Assembly (NCBI GenBank): GCA_964454745.1
Contig: CAYVUI010000052.1
Location: forward strand, 1 to 29,840
Source: CAYVUI01 sp964454745
GTDB lineage: Bacteria > Planctomycetota > Phycisphaerae > Sedimentisphaerales > Anaerohalosphaeraceae
DNA length: 29,840 nucleotides
Direction: 5' to 3'
Under the pieces are notes generated by a model. It searched no databases. It was not told the DNA's origin and worked only from the letters and a program-made list of their open reading frames with translations. Below are positions 1 through 8,662 of this stretch, piece by piece (position 1 is the stretch's first letter; each line of letters opens with the position of its first letter). The translations under genes were made by a program, and so were the position numbers.

Positions 1-769
1 TTCTGTCCTTTTCTCCATACCAACTCAAGTCGATCCCGCTTTCATTACGACGTAAAGTTATATCTGGTGCCGAACGAAGGCTTACAAAATTAACCTGGAT
101 TGAATCGGTTTCAAATGACTCATCAAAATCTAATTTACTGCTCCACAGTCTCATTTGAACCACTATATCTGCGTGCGAATCTGCAGAACCCTGGTTTTCT
201 TCAATAGTATGGAGATCTATATGTTGGGTTAGCTCGGAATAATCAAAGGTTGTTTGATAATTGTCTGCGTCCTGAGAATCAGGGTCCCAGAGACGAATAT
301 CATAGTTGCTGTCTTCCTTGTACAAGGCTCCTTCGATATTGGCAGTAAACCAGGGCCAAGCAGTATTGGTAAGTTTGGCATGAATTTTATATTTTGACGG
401 CCAACCATGATTACCTGTTGGTATTTCAAGCTCATTTGCTTCTGTAGCGCACCAAATATCAATATCCCCAATTGATGTCCCAAACCCTTCGATCGCACCT
501 ATATCTTTTGTAATATGCGCTCCCTTATAAGTTCTGACCCAATAGTAATAAACAGTATCATCCTCTGGGGGGACAGGGTCGGTAAAAGTAATGGATGCGT
601 TCGTAGTTATCTCAGGCCAGTCCGTGATACAAACAGCAGATGAAAGATCATCTTCTGTATTCCGCCAAACTTCATAAAATGTAGTATCAGCTTGAACGTT
701 AGAGAATAGCAGAAAGAAAACAATAACAATTAAGCATGATTTGAAAATTCTTTTAGACTTAGTTTTCAT
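1..769 (-). CDS. Exported protein with possible fibronectin-III-like domain, 3' end outside window
   Basis: An open minus-strand frame runs 256 codons from ATG at 769 to the window edge without a stop. A GAGGAAG ribosome-binding site lies just upstream. The N-terminus is a clear signal peptide: Lys/Arg-rich, then a hydrophobic stretch, ending SNVQA before DTTFYEVW. The next ~60 residues (FYEVWRN... DDTVYYYWVRTYKG) resemble the end of a fibronectin type III-like module, as in many planctomycete surface proteins. The rest looks like a beta-rich extracellular region (for example YDIRLWDPDSQDADNYQTTF). No catalytic motif is visible. It diverges from the plus-strand genes and has its own promoter at 842-870. 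Export is well supported; the domain name is tentative and the function unknown. Confidence 0.8.
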   Translation of the reverse strand, partial: MKTKSKRIFKSCLIVIVFFLLFSNVQADTTFYEVWRNTEDDLSSAVCITDWPEITTNASITFTDPVPPEDDTVYYYWVRTYKGAHITKDIGAIEGFGTSIGDIDIWCATEANELEIPTGNHGWPSKYKIHAKLTNTAWPWFTANIEGALYKEDSNYDIRLWDPDSQDADNYQTTFDYSELTQHIDLHTIEENQGSADSHADIVVQMRLWSSKLDFDESFETDSIQVNFVSLRSAPDITLRRNESGIDLSWYGEKDR

Positions 770-841
770 CACTTCCTCAGAAATAGTTATATCAATAAGC
801 ACATAAAAAATGTCCTAACACTAATATAAAAAAGAGGTTAC

Positions 842-870
842 ATTTTACTAAAAGGCGACTTGCTTGTCAA
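842..870 (-). promoter_or_regulatory. Sigma70-type promoter of the leftmost minus-strand gene
   Basis: Read on the minus strand, TTGACA (865-870) is followed by a 17-bp spacer and TAAAAT (842-847). This is a perfect -35 and a five-of-six -10. Transcription would start near 835 and give a leader of about 65 nt before the ATG at 769. Confidence 0.65.
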
Positions 871-956
871 GTTAGGATTTCGTGGAGACATTCAATATAG
901 GGGATGTTGGCAGCATAGATTGTTGTGCCTATAATTCCCGTTTTCAGGCAAATTAG

Positions 957-1274
957 AGCGGTTTTGAGGCATGTAAAATTATTTTTCTGGTGGAATATAT
1001 TCTTATATGGACAAAAAGTTTAGATGTGTCGCACAAGTCCTCCGTTGGTAATGGACGCAGTATCGATTTATTGGCCCAAAGACCTGGAGAAAAGATCGCT
1101 ATAGAAATCGAAACCGGCAAGTCGGATATTAAAGCGAATATCGAAAAAATATCACCTTCAGATTTTGATAAAGTAATATTTATAGCCACTTCTCCCGCCG
1201 CAATTGCAAGTTGCAACAGACATAAAGCTCTAATATCTGAAAACACGGAAATTTTCTCTTGGTTGGACCTGTGA
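957..1274 (+). pseudogene. C-terminal remnant of a restriction-endonuclease-fold domain protein
   Basis: The frame opens at 957 after a stop. The first possible start is a GTG at 990, without a convincing ribosome-binding site. The 94 residues from there contain GRSIDLLAQRPGEKIAIEIE followed by TGKSDIKANIEK and FDKVIFIATSP. This pattern (D, then E-x-E at the end of a beta strand, then K) is typical of a PD-(D/E)XK nuclease-like domain, which is often the C-terminal part of HerA/DUF87-type ATPases or similar large proteins. The upstream part of such a protein is absent. It is therefore most likely a 5'-deleted gene remnant, though expression as a small protein cannot be excluded. Confidence 0.5.
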
Positions 1275-1335
1275 AACAGCGACATCTTACAATTAAAACA
1301 TAGCCATCCTCTAATAAAACCTTAACATTATTCGA

Positions 1336-1363
1336 TTAACATAAGTATGGCTTAGTGTATAAT
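1336..1363 (+). promoter_or_regulatory. Probable promoter of the toroid-repeat dockerin gene
   Basis: TTAACA (1336-1341) and a perfect TATAAT (1358-1363) are separated by 16 bp. The gene's ATG is 38 bp downstream of the -10, after a short leader with AGGAG at 1390-1394. Confidence 0.55.
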
Positions 1364-1400
1364 TTTTGGATAGACTATATATTCATATCAGGAGATAGCC

Positions 1401-3482
1401 ATGACTTTTGGTCCTTTATATGAGAAATTATTCATAATAGTGTTTTTGGCAACATGTTTTTTATCCATATCGGCTCAAGCAGCGGATATTCAAACATCCA
1501 TTAACGAAGGAGTTCAATGGCTCGAAAGCGAGCAGGATCCAAATGGTCTCTGGGTAATTGATCACTCAGGCTTAATGAATGCAATGGCGGTTCAGGCGTT
1601 CATCGCTACAGGTCGGACTGATTCAAGCAGCTATCAACCTGTTCTTGATCGTCTAATAGAGATACAAAATGCAAATGGCAGTTGGGACAATGACATATTA
1701 AGCACATGCGAAGGTGTGAATTCTCTCATAAAAGCAGGCTATGCATATTCAGATGGAAAGATTCAAAGTGCGATGTACTGGATCAGACAACAGCAAAGGG
1801 ATGATGGAAGCTGGAACGGTACGCCTCCGGAGACTGCTGCCGGAATGATTGGACTTTTGCTTGGCGGAGAATCAACAAATTCTACTGCAATTACAAAAGC
1901 TACTCAATATCTATTGGACACTCAAAATGGAGATGGGTATTGGGGCTATTATCCTGGCGATGCCAGTAAAACATATATTACGCCATCTCCTGTTATAGCA
2001 CTTATGCGAGCAGGCTATGCGCAAACTACAGAGGTCAATAATGCATTGCAGTATTTAAAAACCCGTACAGATTACGATATTGTAGGCGGCTGTTGGTTTT
2101 CATCTGCTGCATTTATCGAAGCTGGAGAAAATACATATATAAATTTATGTGCTAATGGCATGAAAGACTCACAATTGCCTGATTGGGGTTGGGGATATCC
2201 TGAAGTAGGAAGTGAAGCTTGGTATACTTCTTATTCTGTTACTTATCTTGCCCTTTCGGGCGATTCAAGTAGCGAACTAGATAATGGTATGGACTGGATT
2301 GAGAATCATATTGATGACCAAAACTATCTTGCCGGTGGAAAAGCGAAAAACACCGAGATTAACTGGTGCATCACTGGCTTAATAAAAGATGACCCGAATT
2401 CACCTGCTGCACCAAATTCTATTAATCTTTTATTGGACCAGGCCTGTTCTGATGGAAGCTGGTACATCCATATGAATAAATGTAGCGGTACTCCCCGTGA
2501 CACCGGTCCTATTCTGTGGCTGCTTGGTGAAAGCCTGGTTGATCCCTATCATACAACTATGCAAAATGCTGCTGCATATCTCTTGAACGGCCAGCTTTCA
2601 GATGGAGGATGGGGCGTCTTTCACAGCAGTAATACCAGTCACATTAGCTTTTCAGTTTACGCTATGCTTGGATTGGCTTCTGTTGGATATGATAGCTCAA
2701 ATGCCAATGTAACCAATGGTCTTGGCTATATAGATGCACAAAGAAATTATGACAATTGGGGAATAACTGAATATACCGCCTTGACAATCCTTCTTTTTAA
2801 TACATTAGATGTCGAACCTGACATAACAAATCTGGCAATTGACTGGCTTTTAAGGCAACAAAATTTTGATGGCGGCTGGGGAGAATTAAAAGGAAAATCC
2901 AGCAATGTATCTGACACATGCTTTGCCATACTTGCTCTAAGTGACTGTAATTACACTGGAACCGAGGTAGACCGTGGTGTTGGATGGCTGTTGGCTGCTC
3001 AGAGTGAAGAAGGTGCTTGGGGTAATGTTGCGAATGATATAATTACCAACGAAGTAGCAACATCTAAAGCTATTTGGGCTTTGAAAAGTATTGGCATTTC
3101 TGAAACTCCCTTTGATGTCAATATAATCACAGATAAAGATGCTTATGCTCAAGGCGAGGCAGTCGAAATTACTGTAACATCCTCGGTAGATATTTCACAT
3201 GTTACAGGCTTGCTTACTAATCCAGATTCATGGGTAGGCCCGTTGTTCTTTAGTGATGATGCCCCGAATATGGTCGCCAGTTTCGATTCGACTCAATGCT
3301 CACCTCCAGGCACATATACAATAAGTACTAATGTCACGGCTTCTGACGGTCGAGTGGGCTATGCTGTAAAAAGTTTCGACATCTGGTACAATGCCCCCGT
3401 TGAGGGCGACATAAACGGTGACAACAAAGTTGATTTAACAGACTTAGCCATTTTAGCGAGAAACTGGTTATCCAGTAAATAA
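1401..3482 (+). CDS. Secreted alpha-toroid (terpene-cyclase/prenyltransferase-like repeat) protein with C-terminal dockerin
   Basis: The 693-aa protein starts at an ATG preceded by AGGAG. A signal peptide ends at SAQA-ADI (about residue 27). Residues ~30-570 are repeats of the squalene-cyclase/prenyltransferase toroid type: each ends in motifs such as QNANGSWDND, QQRDDGSWNG, QNGDGYWG, QLSDGGWGVF, QNFDGGWGE and QSEEGAWGN, spaced at roughly helical-hairpin intervals. The catalytic DxDD motif of true squalene-hopene cyclases is not seen, so an enzyme role is doubtful. Residues ~575-660 look like an Ig-like beta domain (ITDKDAYAQGEAVEITV). The end, GDINGDNKVDLTDLAILARN plus WLSSK, is a single dockerin-type repeat of the planctomycete kind. 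Probable role: a secreted or surface-bound protein; ligand unknown. Confidence 0.85.
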   Translation: MTFGPLYEKLFIIVFLATCFLSISAQAADIQTSINEGVQWLESEQDPNGLWVIDHSGLMNAMAVQAFIATGRTDSSSYQPVLDRLIEIQNANGSWDNDILSTCEGVNSLIKAGYAYSDGKIQSAMYWIRQQQRDDGSWNGTPPETAAGMIGLLLGGESTNSTAITKATQYLLDTQNGDGYWGYYPGDASKTYITPSPVIALMRAGYAQTTEVNNALQYLKTRTDYDIVGGCWFSSAAFIEAGENTYINLCANGMKDSQLPDWGWGYPEVGSEAWYTSYSVTYLALSGDSSSELDNGMDWIENHIDDQNYLAGGKAKNTEINWCITGLIKDDPNSPAAPNSINLLLDQACSDGSWYIHMNKCSGTPRDTGPILWLLGESLVDPYHTTMQNAAAYLLNGQLSDGGWGVFHSSNTSHISFSVYAMLGLASVGYDSSNANVTNGLGYIDAQRNYDNWGITEYTALTILLFNTLDVEPDITNLAIDWLLRQQNFDGGWGELKGKSSNVSDTCFAILALSDCNYTGTEVDRGVGWLLAAQSEEGAWGNVANDIITNEVATSKAIWALKSIGISETPFDVNIITDKDAYAQGEAVEITVTSSVDISHVTGLLTNPDSWVGPLFFSDDAPNMVASFDSTQCSPPGTYTISTNVTASDGRVGYAVKSFDIWYNAPVEGDINGDNKVDLTDLAILARNWLSSK

Positions 3483-3559
3483 AATAAGTATTGTCATAGG
3501 TTGCGAAGTGTTAGTATTTGGGCTTTTAGTACAACTCATTTGTAATATCGACCTTTTAT

Positions 3560-3691
3560 GCAGGAACTATAGCACTGGCTGCTGTAATTGATGATAATCT
3601 TTTGTATTTGGCTATGCTTTCCGTGAATTGGTTTGATGAGAATTGTGGTATGTGCAATTGCTCTGGTAGATGCTTGACATTTACAGTCTGA
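3560..3691 (+). pseudogene. Decayed dockerin-type C-terminal tail
   Basis: In this otherwise empty 300-bp gap between two secreted-protein genes, the frame from 3560 to the stop at 3689-3691 reads DDNLLYLAMLSVNWFDENCG followed by MCNCSGRC. The downstream gene ends with LLDFAKLAENWLDENCGMCN, followed by CSDFSC. The shared NW(L/F)DENCGMCNCS block is too long for chance. The remnant has no start or upstream domain and stops early. It looks like the leftover 3' end of a deleted paralogue of the 3790-6105 gene, consistent with past tandem duplication. Confidence 0.6.
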
Positions 3692-3789
3692 TTTAATATC
3701 ATTAAGTTCCGTTGTATTGTGGACTTATGATGTATTTTCTATGTTGAATAACATTGTTTTAATTGCTTGAATAATATTCGGAGGTTGTG

Positions 3790-6105
3790 ATGAAAAGAGC
3801 TTGCTTATTTTCAATTCTTGTATGTACCTTATTTGCACAATTGGCCTTTGGTGCCGGGGGGACGCTTCCCGGAAACGGTACCGAAGAGAATCCATACCTG
3901 ATCGAAGATTTAGATGATTTTGATGCCTTTGCGGATACTAATAATGCTGGGACCTATTGGTCAATAGGTATTTATACAAAATTGATGTGTGATATTGATC
4001 TTTCTGGGAGAAATTATACATCTGCTGTTATAGCCCCTGATACATCCTCAAGTTCTAAGTATCAGGGCGAGTCTTACAGAGGTTATTTTAACGGCAATAG
4101 TTTTGAAATAAGAAATTTATCGATAGATAACTCAGGGACAAACAGTAATTACCTGGATTATCTCGGTTTATTCGGACTTATTTCGGATACTGCGAGCATT
4201 CTAAACTTAACACTATCAAATGCTGTAATTGTATGTGGCCCATCAAGTGAAGTTGCCGGAGCTATCTGCGGAGAAAATTTTGGCCTCATCGAAAATTGCG
4301 ATATTACTGTAACTATTTCAGGTGAAAAACAGTTTGGTGGAATTTGCGGAGGTAATTTAGGAGTCATACAGAACTGCAGATGCTCTGCAGAATTATCAGG
4401 TCTAAGTCAAATCGGAGGACTGTGCAGTGGAACCGGAAATGGCGGACAGATACTACGTTGTAGCGTGAATGCGAATATAACAGGTTCTTATGAATCCTGG
4501 AGCATTGGAGGATTTTGCGGTGAAAACAGAGGTGCAATTAATGACTGCTATGCCACTGGTTCTGTTACAGTGGGACTCAATTGTTATGGCGTTGGAGGAT
4601 TTTGCGGGCAAAACAATACCACAATCATCAATTGCTATTCTACTGTTTTTGTGGATGAGTACGGTCAAGATTTAGGGGGCTTTTGTGGACAGAATCCCGC
4701 CGGTCTTTCTGCAATTCATAATTGTTTTTGGGATATTACCACATCCAGCCAAACGACGAGCAATGGAGGCACCGGTCTGACAACCTCTCTGTTGAAAAGA
4801 CTGGAAACTTTCACTTCTGCAGGGTGGGATTTTAGCGATACCGATGGCGACCCGGCTGATTGGCAGATGCCTGACAATGATTATCCTCGTCTTGCGTGGC
4901 AAACATTGCCGGTCAATACTCCGTATTCTGTTACCGGCGAATATTGGTATGGCATGCTGGAATCAGATATGTCATCCGGTGGTGTCGGCACGCATTCCGG
5001 GCAGGCGACTTTTACAGAAGCTAATATTTCACAGCAGTTTAATGATGATGCAGGAAATGATGTGAACGAATCAGTATCTATCACGGACAGCTATGTCGAT
5101 GAGGATGGATGGCTGAATGTTGAGCTTGACGGCGGTGAGTTAGTAACTTCAATCCCCGGCAAAAATCTGATTACTTCAATCAATCGGCAAGTCGATCCGG
5201 AAAATGACCTGAGTTCATATATCTATGCTAAAAAAGCCATTGGGATTTCCGAACAGGATATCATCGGCGAATACGCTGCTTATAGTCATTACCTCAGTGT
5301 TTCAGGGACAAGTTCAGATGCCGAGATTGGAGTGGTTCTATTTTATTATGATCATACATGGGCTTTCTTTGGCCAGGACTCCGACGGGACTTACGATTTT
5401 ACGACAGGAACGTGGACATTAGACTCTGTGAATGCGATTCTTGAAGTCGATACAGATGATGGCCCATTGACATATTTTCAGGTCGGTCAAAGCGGCGTAA
5501 TGATGCATTTTGATAACGATCCCGTTGAAGATGACGATCTCGGTTTTACGATTTTGCTTAAAAAAGGGTTTGACAGAAGTTATGAAACGGCAGCGGGCAG
5601 ATATTTATATCAGGAGTTTATAACTGATGTATCGAATAAGGCTCCTGAAACAGGCTGGGGCGTTTTGACAATAAATTCCGATGGTACATGGTCAATTACT
5701 CAATCATTCAATGACGGTTCTTCGGGCAGCTCTTCAGGGATGTATTTAATTGAGGACGATGGGACAATATATTTCTATGATCCTGATGATCAAATAGGAT
5801 ATGAGGCAACACTTTCACAAGATAGCCAATTATTCATGCTCGCAATTATGGGTCAGGATGGAGATGTTGGCATTGGCATCGCTCAACGATCCTCTGATTG
5901 CAACGGAAATGATGTCGTAGATATTCTTGATATTCCCGGTGATGCGACCGGCGACGGAATCGTTAACCTTTTGGACTTTGCTAAACTTGCAGAGAATTGG
6001 CTGGATGAGAATTGCGGTATGTGCAACTGCTCTGATTTCTCATGTAATGGTGAGATTGATTTTGATGACCTGAATATTTTGACTGCCAATTGGCTAAATC
6101 AATAG
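3790..6105 (+). CDS. Secreted GLUG-repeat protein with dockerin-type tail
   Basis: The start is ATG 3790, because GGAGG at 3780-3784 gives 5-nt spacing; an in-frame GTG at 3787 is too close. The 771-aa product has a signal peptide ending LAFG-AGG. Residues ~157-316 hold several GLUG-type units with the pattern GG(F/I)CG-x-N-x-G-x-I-x-(N/D)C, for example GGFCGENRGAINDCYATGSV. The middle, ~375-700, is Gly/Asp-rich and beta-predicted, without a recognised catalytic site. The last ~70 residues carry two or three dockerin calcium-loop motifs (DATGDGIVNLLDFAKLAENW and CNGEIDFDDLNILTANWLNQ). GLUG repeats occur in adhesins and IgA-peptidase-like surface proteins. The protein is probably a secreted adhesin or an element of an extracellular complex. 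It ends exactly where the accessory island appears to begin. Confidence 0.85.
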   Translation: MKRACLFSILVCTLFAQLAFGAGGTLPGNGTEENPYLIEDLDDFDAFADTNNAGTYWSIGIYTKLMCDIDLSGRNYTSAVIAPDTSSSSKYQGESYRGYFNGNSFEIRNLSIDNSGTNSNYLDYLGLFGLISDTASILNLTLSNAVIVCGPSSEVAGAICGENFGLIENCDITVTISGEKQFGGICGGNLGVIQNCRCSAELSGLSQIGGLCSGTGNGGQILRCSVNANITGSYESWSIGGFCGENRGAINDCYATGSVTVGLNCYGVGGFCGQNNTTIINCYSTVFVDEYGQDLGGFCGQNPAGLSAIHNCFWDITTSSQTTSNGGTGLTTSLLKRLETFTSAGWDFSDTDGDPADWQMPDNDYPRLAWQTLPVNTPYSVTGEYWYGMLESDMSSGGVGTHSGQATFTEANISQQFNDDAGNDVNESVSITDSYVDEDGWLNVELDGGELVTSIPGKNLITSINRQVDPENDLSSYIYAKKAIGISEQDIIGEYAAYSHYLSVSGTSSDAEIGVVLFYYDHTWAFFGQDSDGTYDFTTGTWTLDSVNAILEVDTDDGPLTYFQVGQSGVMMHFDNDPVEDDDLGFTILLKKGFDRSYETAAGRYLYQEFITDVSNKAPETGWGVLTINSDGTWSITQSFNDGSSGSSSGMYLIEDDGTIYFYDPDDQIGYEATLSQDSQLFMLAIMGQDGDVGIGIAQRSSDCNGNDVVDILDIPGDATGDGIVNLLDFAKLAENWLDENCGMCNCSDFSCNGEIDFDDLNILTANWLNQ

Positions 6106-6412
6106 TCGATTGTCCCGCTACCCTCGAAATATCGGTATTATGCATAATTGCTTCAGGTACAATATATTCTTCACCATAGATTTTATGGGTGTAGTCGATG
6201 ATTACTCCTCCGTACGACGGTAAAGTGAATGCCGGGTAGATTGTCTGGTATTGCCCCTTGTCCTCGACCACCATGGGATGTCGATACAGAAATGGAATTC
6301 CGTACAAGTCAAGCAGATTGCCGATTTGAGCGTCTTGTTGACTTTGATATTGCGGCTCAAGATCGACAATGCAGTCATCAATTGATTCATTTGGCGACAT
6401 TTGTATTTGCAC
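5981..6412 (-). pseudogene. 3'-truncated nuclease-like gene at the island border
   Basis: This minus-strand frame starts at ATG 6412, overlapping the end of the upstream membrane-protein gene by 26 nt. Residues ~28-75 look like a real domain: IGNLLDLYGIPFLYRHPMVV, then IYPAFTLPSYGGVIIDY. This resembles PD-(D/E)XK-type nuclease-like proteins with a YPDF...LP.YG...I.Y core, but here Ala occupies the place of the usual Asp. Beyond about residue 103 the frame runs antisense through the dockerin coding sequence of the neighbour (codons below 6106), so that part is not a natural C-terminus. The gene was probably cut when the island joined the host sequence. Fold assignment is inference. Confidence 0.5.
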
Positions 6413-7529
6413 CTCCTAAGCTTTTGTCGATTTGCCTGGCAAGATCTGAGATTTTACTTTCTGCCTGCTGTATTTTTCTAAGCAGTCTGCTGTTGTGCTC
6501 CTGGAGCTTTTCGGCTTCCTTCAGCAGATTTTCATATTCCTTGAAATGATACTGCTCCATAGCCAATTTGGCCCGTTTGGTCAGTTCTCTGATTTTCAAT
6601 TCAAATTCAGCGACGGCTTTATCGAGCCTTGCCAGTCTATTATCCATATCCAGTTCTTGGTATCGCTTTTTGATCTCCCAGGAAATCATTTGCTTTTTGT
6701 CACGGGTAGTATGTCTGGACAGGTGTTTCAGTTCTTTGATCCGGGCGAGATGCCCTTCACGCATACGATAGGCCTTCTTTCTTAGGCCAGCCAGTTGACC
6801 GGTCAGGAATCCTTCAGGCGGAAGCAGGCGTTTGATCTGCTTGATGATATCAGGCATTTCATTCGGATATGACTTGACCAAATCTGTATCTTTACGCAGT
6901 TTTCTTATTGCCCCGGTGATCTGGCCGGAAAGGGAACGATCCCTGTAGATTCGGGCGATATCGCCGTCTATTTCACTGGTTTCATATCGACTATAAGATG
7001 GTGTGTAAGATGATGAAGCTGAAGGCCGCTGATGTGAAACATGTACCAGCAATGTCAGCATTCCAAATATGAACGCGAATGAAATTAGGCTGAAAAAATA
7101 CTCAAGATCGATAGGTGATCGCATTCCCGAAAATAAAAACAGGATCAGACATGCCGCGACTGCAAAACCTCCGCCAGCCCAGGAACCTCCGGTTTGTTTG
7201 AGCGATTGAAAGACAACCAGGAACATGATAATCAACGCAAAGATGATAGCAATCGGGCCAAGATTCCGGACAGAAACATTCTTCTGGTATTCCCACCACA
7301 CCAAGCCGGTTGAAAGAGCCAGTCCCAGAGAAACAGACAGCCCTATCGAAGCTCTTTGATGCTGGAATCGTTTATTGAAAACGGCATAGATCAGAGATGT
7401 AAAAAACGTGAAAGCTAAAAAATAATCGAACAGTAAAGAATTGAAAAAATTGCCGCCAGGTATAAACCAGAATGGATTTGTCAGTCTCATACCATTTAAC
7501 AGTAGGTATAAGTATTTAATCTTTTCCAT
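6387..7529 (-). CDS. Multi-pass membrane protein with long C-terminal coiled coil
   Basis: The 380-aa protein has about five or six hydrophobic segments in its first ~165 residues (for example LFDYFLAFTFFTSLIYAVF, LGPIAIIFALIIMFLVVF, FAVAACLILFLF, and FFSLISFAFIFGMLTLLVHV). A Ser/Tyr-rich linker (SASSSYTPSYSRYE) follows, then ~200 residues of charged helix with heptad-like spacing (for example LARLDKAVAEFELKIRELTK and LLKEAEKLQEHNSRLLRKIQ), a typical coiled coil. No catalytic motif is visible and the family is not recognised. The start lacks a strong ribosome-binding site, so it is not certain. It is the first gene of a minus-strand pair that diverges from the main plus-strand cluster. A membrane anchor or sensor for the island is possible but unproven. 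Confidence 0.75.
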   Translation of the reverse strand: MEKIKYLYLLLNGMRLTNPFWFIPGGNFFNSLLFDYFLAFTFFTSLIYAVFNKRFQHQRASIGLSVSLGLALSTGLVWWEYQKNVSVRNLGPIAIIFALIIMFLVVFQSLKQTGGSWAGGGFAVAACLILFLFSGMRSPIDLEYFFSLISFAFIFGMLTLLVHVSHQRPSASSSYTPSYSRYETSEIDGDIARIYRDRSLSGQITGAIRKLRKDTDLVKSYPNEMPDIIKQIKRLLPPEGFLTGQLAGLRKKAYRMREGHLARIKELKHLSRHTTRDKKQMISWEIKKRYQELDMDNRLARLDKAVAEFELKIRELTKRAKLAMEQYHFKEYENLLKEAEKLQEHNSRLLRKIQQAESKISDLARQIDKSLGGANTNVAK

Positions 7530-7875
7530 TTCAGGTAATCGAAATGCTTATAAATCAAGTCTGATTTACCACTGTTTAATCCTCACATATAATGTGACTT
7601 TGCTGGGCAAACCGTCTTTTCTCAATGAAAAGTATCCGGTTTGCCCGAGGATTTTCGTACATGAAAGTTTGGGAGTATTCCTGTGACATCATGAAGCGAT
7701 TCCTCGACGAGAAAACCGGATTGGCACAACGCCAGCCATGATTTGAAATAGCTGATTCTCCGCATTCTGAAATCATCAAAAAATTATCAAAATGCCATTG
7801 TCGTGAAGAGTCGAAACGCAGGACTTGAGGTTAAGATGTATTTGTCAGAATTGATATTGCGAAAGGACATAAGTA
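7530..7875. other. Divergent intergenic region with strong hairpin
   Basis: These 346 bp separate the minus-strand pair from the plus-strand cluster. No convincing gene is seen; a 26-codon frame at 7661 (MKVWEYSCDIMKRFLDEKTG...) has only a weak GAGG upstream. The region holds a TATAAT (7588-7593) embedded in the inverted repeat TCACAT-ATA-ATGTGA (7583-7597), which could be an operator over a promoter, although the matching -35 is poor. A long hairpin follows at 7605-7646. Confidence 0.4.
7605..7646 (+). promoter_or_regulatory. 42-nt stem-loop, possible leader RNA or small RNA
   Basis: A perfect 10-bp outer stem (GGGCAAACCG at 7605-7614 with CGGTTTGCCC at 7637-7646) encloses a second 6-bp stem (CTTTTC 7616-7621 with GAAAAG 7627-7632) and a 5-nt loop. 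It is not followed by a T-run on the plus strand, so it is not an ordinary terminator. It begins 12 nt after the TATAAT at 7588-7593. Confidence 0.5.
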
Positions 7876-8529
7876 ATGAATGGTAATACGCCATATCTTA
7901 ACCGGCTTTTGTCAGGCCCCAGGAAACGGATCAAAGTTCCGCATGATGTTTCACCCTTGATTGAATCTACAATGGAAGGGATTGCCGGACCCAGTGATCA
8001 TTCCAGTATATATGATATGCCGATCACATACGCTCCTGAAATGCCTTTATACCAGCAGCCCGCACCAGTGGCATGGTTCGAAGATATGCCGATGCCGGTG
8101 ACACCTGTCGCGATGCATCCTGAACCGATGCCTGAAATGAATGAACCGCAAGTTCCTGTTAACTATGAGTCGGGCTTACTGACCCAGGAAATGTTCGAGA
8201 TGTTTATGGAGGCGGCATTAATTCAGGCACCCGAAATTAGTCCAACTCCAGTCCAAATGGATCAGGGACTCAATCCAGAAATGAATATTGCTGCCCTGGA
8301 AGAAATGGTCAGCGGATTCGATTTGGCAGGAGTTTCTCCAACTCCTTCAGCTACAGATGAAATTGAACAGGAAATCCAACAAATTACCCAGGAACCGGGC
8401 TCATCGCTTCCGGAAGCAATGGAGTTGCTTTCTCAGATCGATCCAACCCTTATGCTGGTTGATCCGGTGCTGATGGAACAGCACATGTTAATGCCCAACC
8501 CCATGATGATGCCCGGGCCTGGTTTTTAA
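7876..8529 (+). CDS. Met/Pro-rich low-complexity protein of unknown function
   Basis: The 217-aa protein starts at an ATG after GAAAGGA. It is acidic and strongly enriched in Met, Pro and Glu, with stretches such as EDMPMPVTPVAMHPEPMPEM and the tail LMPNPMMMPGPGF. No signal peptide, membrane segment or known domain is visible. Such composition suggests a largely disordered scaffold or assembly protein. It is first in the plus-strand cluster and is followed by a terminator-like hairpin, so it may be transcribed partly on its own. The N-terminal NGNTPYLNRLLSGPRKRIKV is basic and could contact nucleic acid or a partner. I do not recognise a family. Confidence 0.65.
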   Translation: MNGNTPYLNRLLSGPRKRIKVPHDVSPLIESTMEGIAGPSDHSSIYDMPITYAPEMPLYQQPAPVAWFEDMPMPVTPVAMHPEPMPEMNEPQVPVNYESGLLTQEMFEMFMEAALIQAPEISPTPVQMDQGLNPEMNIAALEEMVSGFDLAGVSPTPSATDEIEQEIQQITQEPGSSLPEAMELLSQIDPTLMLVDPVLMEQHMLMPNPMMMPGPGF

Positions 8530-8555
8530 TAGATCGTTGTACTATGTTTTCCTTT

Positions 8556-8584
8556 AGCTCCCGGACGGTCCGGGGGCTTTTTTT
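8556..8584 (+). terminator. Rho-independent terminator or attenuator after the Met/Pro-rich gene
   Basis: The hairpin AGCTCCCGGAC / GTCCGGGGGCT is GC-rich, has almost no loop, and runs straight into seven T residues. It sits 27 nt past the stop of the preceding gene. Confidence 0.8.
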
Positions 8585-8603
8585 ATGCGCAGCATTAATC
8601 CTT

Positions 8604-8636
8604 GATGACACGCTTTGCAAGTCAGAGCGTGTCATC
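8604..8636 (+). promoter_or_regulatory. Perfect 11-bp hairpin upstream of the GHKL gene
   Basis: GATGACACGCT (8604-8614) pairs with AGCGTGTCATC (8626-8636) around an 11-nt loop. No T-run follows, and the gene's ATG is 26 nt downstream. It is one of several similarly placed hairpins in this cluster. Confidence 0.55.
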
Positions 8637-8662
8637 GCTATTTATGAAAGTGAGGTGAATTT

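Noticed and set aside
1401..3482. A true squalene-hopene cyclase
   Set aside because: The toroid repeats are there, but the DxDD catalytic motif is not visible, and a secreted dockerin protein is an unlikely place for terpene cyclisation.
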